Assembly: GCA_001642005.1 (NCBI GenBank)
Contig: LWCA01000290.1
Coordinates: 1 to 33,529 of the forward strand
Direction of reading: 5' to 3'
DNA: 33,529 nucleotides
Source of the DNA: Intoshia linei
Lineage: Eukaryota > Orthonectida > Rhopaluridae
Numbering within the stretch: position 1 is the first letter of the stretch; each line of letters starts with the position of its first letter. The notes under the pieces were generated by a model. That model made no database searches and was not told the DNA's origin. It saw only the letters and a program-made list of their open reading frames with translations. The position numbers and the translations under genes are program-made. Of the stretch, positions 20,264-31,194 are shown piece after piece.

Positions 20264-23152
20264 TTAAAATACCTGTATGAATGATGGTCCTGTCGCCCAA
20301 AAAACAACGATACTGGCAAGAAATATGTAAACAGCAGAAATATAATAAATAAGTTCATAATTCCCAGTTTTTTCTAATATTAACCCGCTTAATAATGGTC
20401 CAATGAATATGGGAATTGCCATTATAGTAAATGTGAATCCATAAGCATGGTGTGAATTTTCTTTACCTAAAAAGGCACAATATACATCAGACTGGAGATA
20501 TAGTGAACTCTGTCATTAGTGAACATACTCAAATAATCCACAGATCATTTAAATTAGATAAAATAAACGCAATTGGGTTATTTAGTTTAGTATTTCTGTT
20601 TTATAGCTATATTCAATAAATATTATTTATGGCTTAAATTCAATATATTTAAATCATGGATACGAATCTATTATTATTAACTATAATTAAATTCTTTGAA
20701 CAAAAAATTTTTAAAATTCATTATATAAATTTGCCATTTTCAACGTCGGCCGGTGATCCCAGGAGAATCTAAGAAAAATTTAAAGTAATCATTATCTATA
20801 TACAATATTGTGAAACATACATTTTTAAGTTGATTAATCGACAAACGATGTTTGAGAGCATATACAATAATTTATTTTTGAAAATTTTTTATGCAATAAA
20901 ATAATGATTGGGCCTGTCACCATTGGATAATATTAAACAACAGGGAACGTTTTGTTCACTAAGTCAGGTTTCACTGTAATAGCAGTGCCGTAAAAGTCGT
21001 ACTAGATTGGATAGATTGTGGATGTAATTTTGACTAATCTTTAAACATCATCATTAATATGACAATCTGATAAATTAAGTTGGTGAGTGTAGATAAATGA
21101 CAAAAATATCAATCCAATTTATGACCTTGTAATAACACTGCTTATTAAATGTCATGAATTTACCAAACAAATCCAGACAAATTGGTGCACCCATAGAAAT
21201 AATTGTGCCAGAACAAGTACCAAGTACTATACAAGAGGGTATAACCAGATATGTTTGAATTGTCAATGTAAGAAGAATAAAACAGATGGCATTAATAAAT
21301 AACATGATTTGATGCAATATAAGTCTATTAATTCTTTTCAAATCGGAAATACCAGCAAAGACAATTCTCCCAATCGCAGACCCTACTCCCAACATTGTAA
21401 TTAAAAGTTTTGGTTTTAATTTAGATCCCACTTTTTCAGCATAACTTATCTAAACTCTAAATATATTAATTTTATTTTCCATGCATTAAATTTGTCTCTC
21501 AGTAATCGGTTTGAAATATTAATAAAATAGTTAATTATAATTAATGATCCTATGTGATGTATTTCAGAACAAAATACATGGAATTGTACAATGTACATTT
21601 AATGTCCATTGCTAAAAAATAAATAACAACGTACTGTATAAATATATGGAACTGAGTAAGCCATGAAAAAAAGTGATATAGAACAACACCAAACTACATA
21701 TTTTTGATTTTTAAAAATTTGAAAAAAAGGTGTATCCAAAATAAATGTCTTTGCAGTTGAAATAAAACTTTTTTTCTTATTTATATCATTTGAAAGGTCT
21801 TTAGAAAATTGGATAATTTTTTGCGTACATTTTGTTTTATCCAATTTTGGACGATGCCAAATTATGAATCCCAATAATAAGGTCGAATAGACAGCTCCTT
21901 CGATTCGCAAATAGTTAGATAATCCGTAATCTTCAATATAGTCATGTAATAGTATGGGTAAAATTGATGTGAATACAGAAGAACCAAAAGATGTAATTCC
22001 ATTGGCCAATCCAATGTTTTTTTCAAAATTGTAAAATAAAATGGACTGAGATTGTATATATATGAGGGAAGTTCCAATGGAATGAAAAATTCCATATCCC
22101 ACAAACAAAACATATAAATTATAAAAAAACAATGAGCTAATTAAAAGACTTATCAAACATGTAAAAATTCCAATTGCTATAGTCGCTCGTAGACCGAGAT
22201 TTGAACTCATTGTACTAGAAATTGCACCAAACAAAAAAAAAACGCACAATTTCATTGATCCTAATGCAGCTAAATACAATAAATAAAGTAAAATATATAC
22301 AGGGGTTCCTAAATTGGGCGATATATTGGCCCCAGGGGCAATAATTTCAGTTAGGGAAAGATTTTAAAAAATAATAAAAACATAAAAAGACATTTTTGAA
22401 TAGAGAAAAATAAATAAAAACAGTTTAAGAATTTTAAAAAACAATAAAATTTTAATGAGCATTATCATAAAGCTTAACTTCGAAAACGTCCATCTATACG
22501 ATAAAACTACAGCGTATCTTTTTTAAATGTGAAGTTATACAATTTTAAAAAATCACATCTAATACAGTTGTTGTCAGTTAAAACACAAAACTTTTATAAT
22601 TTCACAAAGTGACGCCTTTATTATCAAAAAATTCCTTCACTTTAGGATTCATTTTTGTATTTGATTACTTTGAAAAATATTAATAAATAATATTATTAAA
22701 ATTAACAAAAAAGATTATTGTGATACAGTTAATTTGGTTTAATAATAATTGATCCAAACTCTATAGTAGTACGTTGAACTCTTGATGTTAGGGGTTAATA
22801 TTTTTAAAATTATATTAAAAACTAAATAAAAGTAAGTATTGCAGAATTATATTAACAGAATAGATGTTGTACAATGTACACTAGTATTACTGAGAATTCA
22901 AAAATGTCGGTTTCAACATAATATTTCTAACTTAAAATTTTAATACACTTAATGTACCATAAAATTAAAAAAACTGACGTCAAAATAATAAAATATAATA
23001 ATACCGGCTTTTGTAGTGATATTCGGATCGCCCGTATTATGATTGACGAGATATTGATAAACTATGCCGTAACAATTTACAAAACCATAATTTATGCCGT
23101 TTGCAAGAAAACAAATAAAGCAAATAAAAATTTTACGAAAAATTTCCTTCAT
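20264..23152 (-). CDS. SLC16-like major facilitator transporter, copy 1
   Basis: Four exons (23005-23152, 21635-22269, 21164-21449, 20264-20466) join in phase to 423 residues. Introns are 735, 185 and 697 nt. The protein is almost all membrane helices. Helix 1 region FLANGINYGF corresponds to the monocarboxylate transporter FLINGISYGF. FEKNIGLANGITSFGSS matches the family's RxLAxGLAxxGS motif between helices 4 and 5. A cytoplasmic loop rich in Lys, Ser and Asp (about 195-245) separates the halves, and GSAIGRIVFAGISDL plus IGPLLSG mark helices 8-11. The family exports or imports monocarboxylates, aromatic amino acids or similar solutes at the plasma membrane; the substrate here is unknown. The DGGWGW-type motif usual before helix 1 is missing. 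A paralogue lies at 31195-32677 on the same strand. Extension past CAG|GTATTT is not excluded. Confidence 0.85.
22440..22640 (-). repeat. Diverged family A fragment
   Basis: Within the 735-nt first intron of the transporter. The GTTGTTGTCAGTTAAAACAC and TTTCACAAAGTGACGCCTTT blocks parallel the reversed family A blocks at 180-245, with many substitutions. Weak call. Confidence 0.35.
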
Positions 23153-23284
23153 GTAAAAACAGTAAATGAAAATAAAAATGTTTAATTAATCTTTATTTAT
23201 TTTAAAGTTTAAAATATGTAAATTACCAATATTTAATCTATTATGTAACAAAATAACGCCCTAATATGGTATAATTATAATTAC

Positions 23285-23375
23285 AAATTGTAGTACAAAC
23301 AGCACCTAGCTGTGCCGAGAACACTTTTTGAATTCTATCAAAAAAATTAATTCAATAGTAATATCTTAAAAGTTC
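23285..23375 (+). repeat. Family A 5'-end fragment
   Basis: GTAGTACAAACAGCACCTAG followed by CTGTGCCGAGAACAC matches the 5' block of the family. Only about 90 bp are recognisable. The remainder of 23376-24181 is AT-rich and shows no gene I can support. Confidence 0.6.
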
Positions 23376-24181
23376 TACTACAGTCAAAATCTCATTTAAC
23401 AAACGTCAAGATTTATTTTCTATATAAATTTTAAATTTAAATTTTGTTTTCAGTTACTGTAAAATTCAACAATTTACATTAGTCTAAGGTCAAAATAAAA
23501 CATTTTAATTACATTTTTGAATTTGGTGGAATATTTAAATTAGGTATTTAATCATGTTTTTCGATTTTTTAAGGAAACGAAACTAGATGTCAATTATTAT
23601 GGAGTAAAAGAGCATTTCAATCACTTTACTCGCTTTTGTCTACTCTAATATTAATATATTGCAATAGTTTAAATATTCAATGAAAAATTAGATAACTTAC
23701 TAAAATCCCTGATTTTGAAACAATTTTCAAAAAATGGTGCTCAATCCGAGGTCAGACTGTAATGACAATTTTTAATAAATCATTACATTTAAGTAAAACG
23801 AATGATGGTCAAAAGACATGGAATACTTTATTTTTGTGAGATGATAAACTATTAATATTAACCTTTAACCCGTCAATGTTCACAAAATGAAATGTTTTTC
23901 AAGTATTGTTTACAGTACATTAACTGTTTACTACATATTTTATCAGATCAATAAAAAATCTATATTATCTATCTTCCCCGTGAAATATTAATACTTTATA
24001 TCCCTTGGCTGATGTTTCATAGAATCATGAATATTGACTGATTTTTTTTCCCATTTTCAATTTGAAATTTAAAGCTTTTTTTTATGACTAAAAATTTGGC
24101 TCGGTCATAAATTTTAATAAAATAATTAAATAAAACCACTGCTCCTAAAATAGAACAATGGACTGAACAATTTGCATAGAC

Positions 24182-24720
24182 TAGTGATTGTTCCCGGAAA
24201 AAAACCGGGATTTTTACGATTTCCCAAAAAAAAATTGAGACATACCTGTATTTGATTTATGTTCATTATTACTATGAAAATATGATTATATTATAATATT
24301 TACTATTTCAAAAATACCATTTTAAGCCCTCATGGAAAAATTAATTTACACCGATATTCTTTTCAAAAAACCGATTTTACGAAAACTTAGGAAGCCCTTA
24401 TGACCATTAAACCTACGTCAACACAAAATAAAAGAAATTTTTATACTGCTTCTAATTTCGTTACAAAACGTAAAACGCGTTTATAAGACGAATCTATCGA
24501 TATTATGTGTTTTAAAACACTTTTTCAACAATCTAAAATAAATTTTTTTCTAATTAAATTTGTAAATTTCAATCTAGATTCGTGTTATTTATTTAATTAA
24601 ATTTCATTTTGTTTCTAAAGTCTCTAAAATTTTTAAAGCTTCTATATTATATATGAATAAAAATTTTTATTTTTTCCCGGTTCTCGACTTTTTTCATTTC
24701 CCGAGAAATCACAATCACTA
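24182..24720. mobile_element. hAT-like non-autonomous element, copy 2
   Basis: Ends TAGTGATTGTTCCCGG on the left and, inward from the right, TAGTGATTGTGATTTCTCGG. Flanking octamers GCATAGAC and TCATGGAC agree at 6 of 8 positions. The body follows copy 1 at 19380-20173 but lacks most of its internal tandem repeats, explaining the 539 against 794 bp length. Confidence 0.7.
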
Positions 24721-24900
24721 TCATGGACCCCCAAAAAAAGTGCTGTAAACCCCATTGAGAATGGCTGGTCTAGTGTTTAAGACAAAATCGCAACATCTGA
24801 CACATCCGCTTTGTGAGTCGTCTAGACTTTTAAAATATTTTCTTTATTATTACTTGCCTCACAACTTATGAGTACTAGTTTGGAAATACTAATTTAATGT

Positions 24901-24906
24901 TTTATT
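24901..24906 (-). terminator. Poly(A) signal of NDUFS5
   Basis: TTTATT on the plus strand reads AATAAA on the minus strand, 10 nt past the NDUFS5 stop at 24917. Confidence 0.5.
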
Positions 24907-24916
24907 GTTATTTAAT

Positions 24917-25965
24917 TTAATCAATGGGTGGATTAATAACAACACATGTTGGAGGTGCAGGCTTATAACCAAATCTTTTTTTTTGTCTAACTTTTTCCAT
25001 AATTAACAATCTCTCGTTCTAAAAAATAAACGTATAACAATGATAAATACAATACTCGTTGGAATTACAACACCTTATAATAATACAAATTATAATTTAT
25101 ACAAATTTGAAAAGGTATTTTGAAAACGTCTATAAAATTATTGCATAAATAATCGAAATTTGAACGTCGATAAAAACCACAAAAATTGAGCTAGAATTAA
25201 ATTTTAAAGATTGAAATGTATAGTTAAGCGTGGGTGTTGAGACCATAACATATAAACCATGACAACTTACCACAATGTTGTTTCTGCAAAAAATAAAGTT
25301 AAACTTAAATTTTTCTATACGATTTTCAAAAGGATATTTAAAATGATGAGCGCAACTCGGATAAGTATCATTATATATTTTTAATTGCGACATAGTGTTT
25401 CTATTTTAAAAATACACACATTGATTACTAACCGCCCATTCAATTCTAAAAATTTAAAAAAAATGTGACACCCTAATCATTAGGGTGAATTTTCATTAAT
25501 TAAGGTCTAATGTACACTGATCTACAATACCAAACGTTCACTTCGGGATCTAGACTAGATTCCAGTCTATAAACTATCTTTGATTTAAAACAAATCTGAA
25601 CCGAAATAGATGTAATTTTCGAGGTTGGTAGCTCTGATCATTTTATTTACATTTAAAACGAATTTCACCTGTAAAAAATCGATGCAATTCAACTAATAAT
25701 AAAAACGTACCTGTTTTGTTTCGAATGTACATTCATGTAAATCTTTAAAGTATTCACGACAATTTGATAATTTTTGATCTTGCTCAGCAACACTGAGACA
25801 CCGATAAAAATCAATTTCAAAATCTGCACATATACTACCTTGTCTAGTAGCCCATGCTTCACCCAAAGTGAAATTCCAAGGTAAATAAAAATGAGCAGTA
25901 TTTGACATTAAAGGATGCACATAATTAGATTTAAAAGTATCTTCAATTATTTCTGCATTGGTCAT
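24917..25965 (-). CDS. NDUFS5: NADH dehydrogenase [ubiquinone] Fe-S protein 5 (complex I 15 kDa subunit)
   Basis: Exons 25711-25965 and 24917-25018 join at phase 0 to 118 residues; the human and fly proteins are about 100-106. The first exon carries a twin CX9C motif: Cys46-x9-Cys56 and Cys69-x9-Cys79, the fold oxidised by Mia40 in the mitochondrial intermembrane space. After the last Cys comes a basic helix (NERLLIMEKVRQKKRFGYKP) and a Pro-rich end (PAPPTC). This matches the layout of NDUFS5, an accessory subunit of complex I. Other twin-CX9C proteins are possible, but the ECxxxxKQ...R...GY.PP tail favours NDUFS5. The 692-nt intron is unusually long here and contains splice-like signals around other short open segments. 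The start ATG at 25965 is the first in frame and no targeting presequence is expected. Confidence 0.72.
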
Positions 25966-26589
25966 CTAATATTAAATTTATAATCGGAAACTACCATTTC
26001 ACTATCGATATAAACAAATTACAATCGATGTCATAATTTCTAAATTCAATGATAATAATGTGTTACACTGTCAATCACAGGCTGTGATATATAATACAAT
26101 AAAAGTACATAACAATTACATTATTAATAGAATAATTAATAAATACTTATATCTAATAAAATATGATAGTGTTACATATTATCACATCGCTTGTAATTAT
26201 TATATCGAAAGTGAAATACAATGAAATGAAAGGGTGTACCATTTAGAACAGTGTACTTGTTAAAATATTTCATAATATGAGTGCACTGACGAAATAAAGA
26301 ACAAATCAACTAATCAAAACAAGTTCATATTAATTTTTTAAATTAAAAATCTAAAAATTATAAAAATTCCCCTTCAAATATAGAATCCGTAAAAACCAAT
26401 ATCAGTAACAGTATTAACTCAATTAGCACTCAAGAATTATCTAATGTTTACAACAATTTCCTTAAACGCATTGATTTATGTATCCAATCTCATGGTGGTC
26501 ATTTTGAACATTTATTGTAAATTAAATACAATTTAATTTTAAATTTCTAACTTCTTAATAGTGAAAGGGTGCACTTTTGATATAAAAAT

Positions 26590-26745
26590 TAGTTCACACC
26601 CCTAGTATACACATTTCCAATAAATAAATATGGGTGGAAATCTATAATTGATTCCTTCTGGTTTTTTTCATTGCTACGTAATTTTTGATTCTCACTTTCA
26701 AAATATGTTGTTCAAAATTTAAATTACAACAACGAATTACTAAAA
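26590..26745 (-). repeat. Family A fragment
   Basis: AATATGGGTGGAAATCTATA and TGCTACGTAATTTTTG are the complement of blocks at 16035-16140. The rest of 25966-27140 is AT-rich; near 26513 an ATTGTA/TACAAT inverted repeat also seen near 809 occurs, but I see no gene. Confidence 0.55.
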
Positions 26746-27140
26746 GTAATACAAGTTTGTAATAATTAATAGTTAATAAATGTAAATGTAATAGTTAATA
26801 ACTTATTATCATTTTTATATTTATTACAAGCTTTGCAATATTGGTAAAATTCATCTGAAATGTGTTTCTAAACTGATGATTCCGTTAATTAATGATACAT
26901 AATTGGTACTGAATTAAACAAACGTTAAATAAGCAACTTGGTGTAAATGCGTAAAAAGAATTGAATCTATATTTTAAGGTTGAAGTAATTTTTTAATAGT
27001 ACGATGAAATGGGTCAAATTAGTAATCTATGTCTATTCTCATTGTAGTTCAATATAATTTACTAAATCAATCTAGTCTAATTTACATCAAAACAGTATTA
27101 ATCTCCATTTTTATAAGTTTCCAACCTTAATTTAACACAA

Positions 27141-27322
27141 TTAATTAATCAGTACTTTTGACTTTCCACCAAAAATTTCATCGAAATCATCATACTTTCT
27201 GCCAATGTTTACATCGTTAATCTAAATCAAAAATTATTATTTGAAACCAATGTGTTGTATTCAAATTAACAAATAAAAATAATTGTAAATATAATTACTA
27301 CCTTTGAACCTGTATTTCCCAT
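27141..27322 (-). CDS. Very small putative N-myristoylated protein
   Basis: Exons 27302-27322 and 27141-27221 flank an 80-nt GT-AG intron (GTAGTA ... TGATTTAG) and give 33 residues. The start MGNTGSK fits the N-myristoylation consensus (Gly2, Ser/Gly at 5-6, Lys at 7). The second exon is acidic then basic: RKYDDFDEIFGGKSK. That composition looks coding rather than random in such AT-rich DNA. The family is not recognised. The end is uncertain, because a GTACTG donor-like site lies before the TAA and further exons may follow. It is divergent from ATG10 with 89 bp between the two ATGs. Confidence 0.38.
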
Positions 27323-27411
27323 GAATTAATCTTTAATTTTTAATACCAACATTTACAAATAAACTTAAATAACACTACTAGTTGATATATCAACCAAATA
27401 ATTATTCCCAA
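27323..27411. promoter_or_regulatory. Short divergent intergenic region, likely bidirectional promoter
   Basis: Only 89 bp separate the start codons of the minus-strand small gene and plus-strand ATG10. Both untranslated leaders and promoters must fit here or overlap. No TATA box or other element is clear in this AT-rich DNA. Confidence 0.35.
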
Positions 27412-28041
27412 ATGTTTTCTCTTAGACACTTTCAGGAAGCCTGCATTAATTTTACTGAATTAAAAAAAGAATGGAAATTAAAGATAATTACGATGGTAAA
27501 ATTAGAATATTTTTTTAAATTTAAAGACTAGTTCAATATGGAAAATTATTATCTGCATAGAGAAAAAATTGAGGTTTTTCAATTACATTGTATTATTATT
27601 TCGATTGAAAATGTTAAATTGATACAAATTATGAAATTGAAATACAGTAATTTAGTTAATCGACGGGAACATTGTCAAACAAGTTTACAACATTGTGTAT
27701 AGTGAAGATTTTGGAGTACCCCTTTTGATGTTAAATTACTACGATGCAAGTTATTTTATTTTGAATCAATACAAATATTGTTTTAGATGGAAGAAGAATG
27801 TTTTTGGATGAAATTCTGAAAATTAGGGGATATGAAATTTGGGATATTCTCAGTGACGAGGTTAATCATAATGTACTATTTTCACATTTTTTAGTCTCAT
27901 CCAGTCACCAATGATGCATTTTATCACGTGCACGGATGTGAAACTGCACAAATACTAAACCAATTTATTAATCCAGATATTAATTTTCTGTGTAATTGGT
28001 TCAATATTTGTTGCCAGCTGTTGAAAATATCCAACGTATGA
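27412..28041 (+). CDS. ATG10: Autophagy E2-like conjugating enzyme ATG10
   Basis: Five exons (27412-27495, 27532-27612, 27656-27749, 27787-27860, 27895-28041) join in phase to 159 residues; introns are 36, 43, 37 and 34 nt. No exon exceeds 49 codons, so single-frame searches miss it. Conserved stretches in order: an N-terminal FxxxCxxF...W helix, the core strand YNIVYSEDFGVPLLMLNYYD (compare YHVLYS..YQVPVLYF in vertebrates), then GRRMFLDEI, a SHPVTNDAFYHVHGCET segment and a C-terminal CNWFNICCQLL helix. Cys126 in HGCET sits where HPCKT/HPCQT holds the catalytic cysteine of ATG10. The enzyme transfers ATG12 to ATG5 in autophagosome formation. Yeast Atg10 is 167 residues, the human one 220, so the length is plausible. 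An AATAAA lies at 28054-28059. ATG3 is the alternative family, but it is much longer. Confidence 0.75.
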
Positions 28042-28053
28042 TTTTATCAACTA

Positions 28054-28059
28054 AATAAA
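28054..28059 (+). terminator. Poly(A) signal of ATG10
   Basis: AATAAA 12 nt after the ATG10 stop and 96 bp before the FNTA start on the same strand. Confidence 0.5.
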
Positions 28060-28155
28060 ATTAGTTTGACCGTTTCTGCGACGACGTTGCGATAGTTTAC
28101 ATATTATCAACTTTTCAAAAAATTTTTGTCAATTTAAATTTTAAAACATTAAAAT

Positions 28156-29293
28156 ATGCCTGCTAATGGAACACCCGGATATACGTATTATGCCAATAGA
28201 CTTGAATGGAAGGATGTAGTTCCCATCAAACCACCACAAGAACCTTGCATTGTAAAAATAAATTACGGTCCACAGTTTTTGGATGCTTTGTCATATTTCA
28301 GGGCAATTATCGTATCAGGTGAACTATCAGAACGCGCCCTTGAACTTACATCTACCGTGTTAAATTTCAATCCTGGTAATTATACGGCATGGTTGTATCG
28401 CCAAAGACTTGTCAGAAAATTGAATATACCATCGGAATCTGATATGGATTTCAATGCCATTGCTATTCAAAAGACGGCAAAAAACTACCAAGTCTGGCAA
28501 TACCGTACTCAACTGGTTGAATATGCTGACAAAAAGAACATTGATATTGATAAAGAATTTGAATTCCTTGATGATATTCTTAACCAAGATTCCAAAAATT
28601 ATCACGCTTGGCAATATAGGTAATATTTCTATTAATTTTAATCTAATTTCTAGACAATGGGTGTTAACAACGTTTGATAAATGGGGCGATGAAATGGACT
28701 ACGTTGAAAAAATGCTTACAATTGATTTTAGAAATAATTCTGCCTGGAATCAACGATATGAAACTATAAAACGATGCTTAAGTTTTAAATCAGACGATAT
28801 TGTCAAACGAGAATTGGAATATTGTAAAGCAATTATTAAAATGGATATTAACAATGAATCTGTTTGGAATTATATTGTAGGTGTAGGCACTACATATGGC
28901 AGAAATCTGTGCAGTGATGTCAACAGCGGCATGGTCGCATTTGTTCAAGATCTCTATCAAAATTATGACAAGTATGTTGATGATGCAGTTATAAACGGCT
29001 TTGATATTTATAAGATTGATCAATACTCCGACAAAGAAGATTTTATTCCGTATGTTGCTCATGAAAAAACTAATTTAGTTTATTTTTTATTAATTCATCA
29101 AAGTCATTACCTTGATACTCTTTTGAAAAATGACAATGTCCCTGACATTGATGAAAAAAGTAATTTTATTATGGCTACCATTGCATCTTATGTTGATATT
29201 CTTTGTGATTTGGATTGTGTCAGAAGCTTATACTGGGGAAGCAAACTTTCATATACGAAAAATGTTATTGAAAAATATAAAGCTAATAAATGA
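28156..29293 (+). CDS. FNTA: Protein farnesyltransferase/geranylgeranyltransferase type I alpha subunit
   Basis: Two exons, 28156-28619 and 28654-29293, with a 34-nt intron splitting an Arg codon, give 367 residues (human 379). The PPTA helical-pair repeats are clear: NYTAWLYRQRLV, NYQVWQYRTQLV, NYHAWQYRQWVL, NNSAWNQRYETI and NESVWNYIVGV. The flanking SERALELT and FLDDILNQDSKNYHAW segments match FNTA more closely than the Rab subunit RABGGTA. The alpha subunit pairs with FNTB or PGGT1B and positions the isoprenoid donor for CaaX prenylation of Ras/Rho-type GTPases in the cytosol. The start ATG follows TTAAAAT and is the first in frame. The gene lies 114 bp after ATG10 in the same direction; co-transcription is possible but unproven. 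AATAAA at 29285-29290 overlaps the last codons just before TGA. Confidence 0.93.
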
Positions 29294-31194
29294 AAATATT
29301 TTTTTTTGATTACCATTTTCTTGTCTTACATCTGTCTGTCTTTCATCGTTAATTACATTTTTAAATTGTTAATTTATTTGAAAAATCACTTAGTGTGGTT
29401 TATTTTTCGAAAAAATGGTAACATCTGTTTTTTAATATACATGTATTTATTTAAACTATGTATGAATCCAATTATCAAATAATTAAACATTTTGTTAGTT
29501 TTATACATTTGGAACAATCTTCGTGTTTGATAGTTGAAAATACAAACAGATCCAGGATTTAAATTTTAATTCGATAGTTTACACTTAACTTTTAGTCAAT
29601 TTCATTTCAAAAATATAAATAATTATTCAAAGGGTTATAGTATTTACAGCTGTTTCCGTCTCCTATCCTAGACAGTATTGATCGTCCAGGGCCGCGAGCC
29701 CCTATATATTTTAAACACCAATTTTGCTAAAATGATGGCCATTTTACAAAAAATTTCGTCGAGGCCTCTCAACAAGATTGTCGTGCACAGCTCCGGGATA
29801 AACATCGCAAAATGCACTCAACTAAATATTTGCAGGGTCGCACGTTTTCGATCACACGATAATTTCAAATTACTTTTGGTATATAAGAGTGTTACCCAAC
29901 ATTTTTTACTTCATATCCATATTATAGTACTTATTTTGATATTACCCACTATATTGATTAACTGTATTTTGGATGGTCAGGTTTTTAGAATAAGCCATAT
30001 AAATTTTTTAATAGTTAACTTTTTATTTTATTTTTATATTTTTATTTATTTATTCTTTTAATAAAAACTATTTTGTAAAAATAGTAAAATAAAGGGGAAA
30101 TTGTGTTTTTTACTCTGAAGGACTCAATGGGAAAAATTTTATTTCATACGTTACTGTGCATGCGACACAAAAAAATTTCTATTTTTTTAAAACAAATTTC
30201 GCGAGGACTCACTCGTGGGTAAATACCCACAAATTGGGAATCACTGGTATATAGTAATGGTATTTGGACTTTGTGATAAGAAACCCATCGTAACATTTTG
30301 TAAATTTATTATATTTATTGATAACAGTTAAATATACAATTTTTTGTATAAAATATAATATAACTTATTTTTTGCTTATTTTCACAAATTTCTAAACATA
30401 ATATAAATAAAATAATTTAATATGCTGTGTAAAGCAGCATTTCGCAATAACTTATGATTTATTTCTTATCGTACCCAAGAATATATTGTACATTGTAACA
30501 TTATACAAAATATTAATTCAATTTTACGACAAATCAGTCTAAAGGGAGCAATTCGTCCACCATTTAAAACACTTTAAATTTTAATATAAGCTATCACATT
30601 TTACCGGACCGCAAAAATGAGAACATTGGGAGACTTATACTGCTGTACAATTTTTATTATTTAGATTCTTAATTTAATTTAAAAATATCCTAGGGCTGAA
30701 TGCAACCCTGACCAACTGGTTATTTTATTCTTAAATATAAATAAATTAAATAATTATTTAATTTCAATGGCGTTTTTCAAATATTTAATACTGGCAGCTG
30801 TTACTAAATTCCAATAAACTCACTCGTATTAAAATGACCAATGTTACCAACATTAAGTATAATGCTTTACTAAAATTTTGATATTAGCATATTATCTTCC
30901 CCTGGAACCAAGAACGTGGAGAGACGGCTAGGGCCATACGACAGGTCTATTCTAAATTAATAGGTAACGTTAGAAAAATGCTTTCGCAATTTTCGCATGA
31001 TTGGGTGAATTTTTTTACTATTACTGGATGGGTAACACTGAAAAAATGTTAAAACTTGCATAAAGGAACCAAAAAAACTTTTCTATGTAAACCTACAGTT
31101 TCATCTCACTAAATCCACTGTTAGATCGCTATGTCCCTGTCTGGTACACTAACTATTTTTGATAAATGTAGAATGCTTTATATTTAATTAATTT
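29294..31194. other. Gene-poor region with a possible transposon remnant
   Basis: No supported gene. The 127-codon plus frame at 29678-30061 starts in a more GC-rich patch (a GGGCCGCGAGCCC hairpin near 29690) and decays into a Phe/Ile/Leu/Tyr run typical of AT-rich noise. Near 30246 the minus strand reads CAGTGATTCCCAATTTGTGG, like a hAT terminal repeat, with GTATATAG outside. A possible partner at about 29648 (CAGCTGTTTCC) is too poor to define an element. From 30300 to 31190 the DNA is AT-rich with nothing recognisable. Confidence 0.4.

Noticed and set aside
21862-22113. Minus-strand 83-codon frame
   Set aside because: Alternate-frame shadow of transporter exon 2.
22952-23185. Plus-strand 77-codon frame
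   Set aside because: Antisense of transporter exon 1 and its intron.
18294-24766. One large hAT element with ends near AGACCAGCGGTTCTCAACC and its inexact complement
   Set aside because: The left end is an internal block of family A and no transposase lies between; the span holds a host gene and another element.
28454-28653. Upstream extension of the second FNTA exon's frame to an ATG at 28454
   Set aside because: This frame conflicts with conserved repeats in exon 1; the 34-nt intron resolves it.
28360-29062. Two minus-strand frames of 84 and 90 codons
   Set aside because: Antisense shadows of FNTA, whose repeats establish the plus strand.
29678-30061. 127-codon plus-strand frame
   Set aside because: The second half is a hydrophobic AT-driven run and the first half has no recognisable motif or splice context; more likely a transposon scar.
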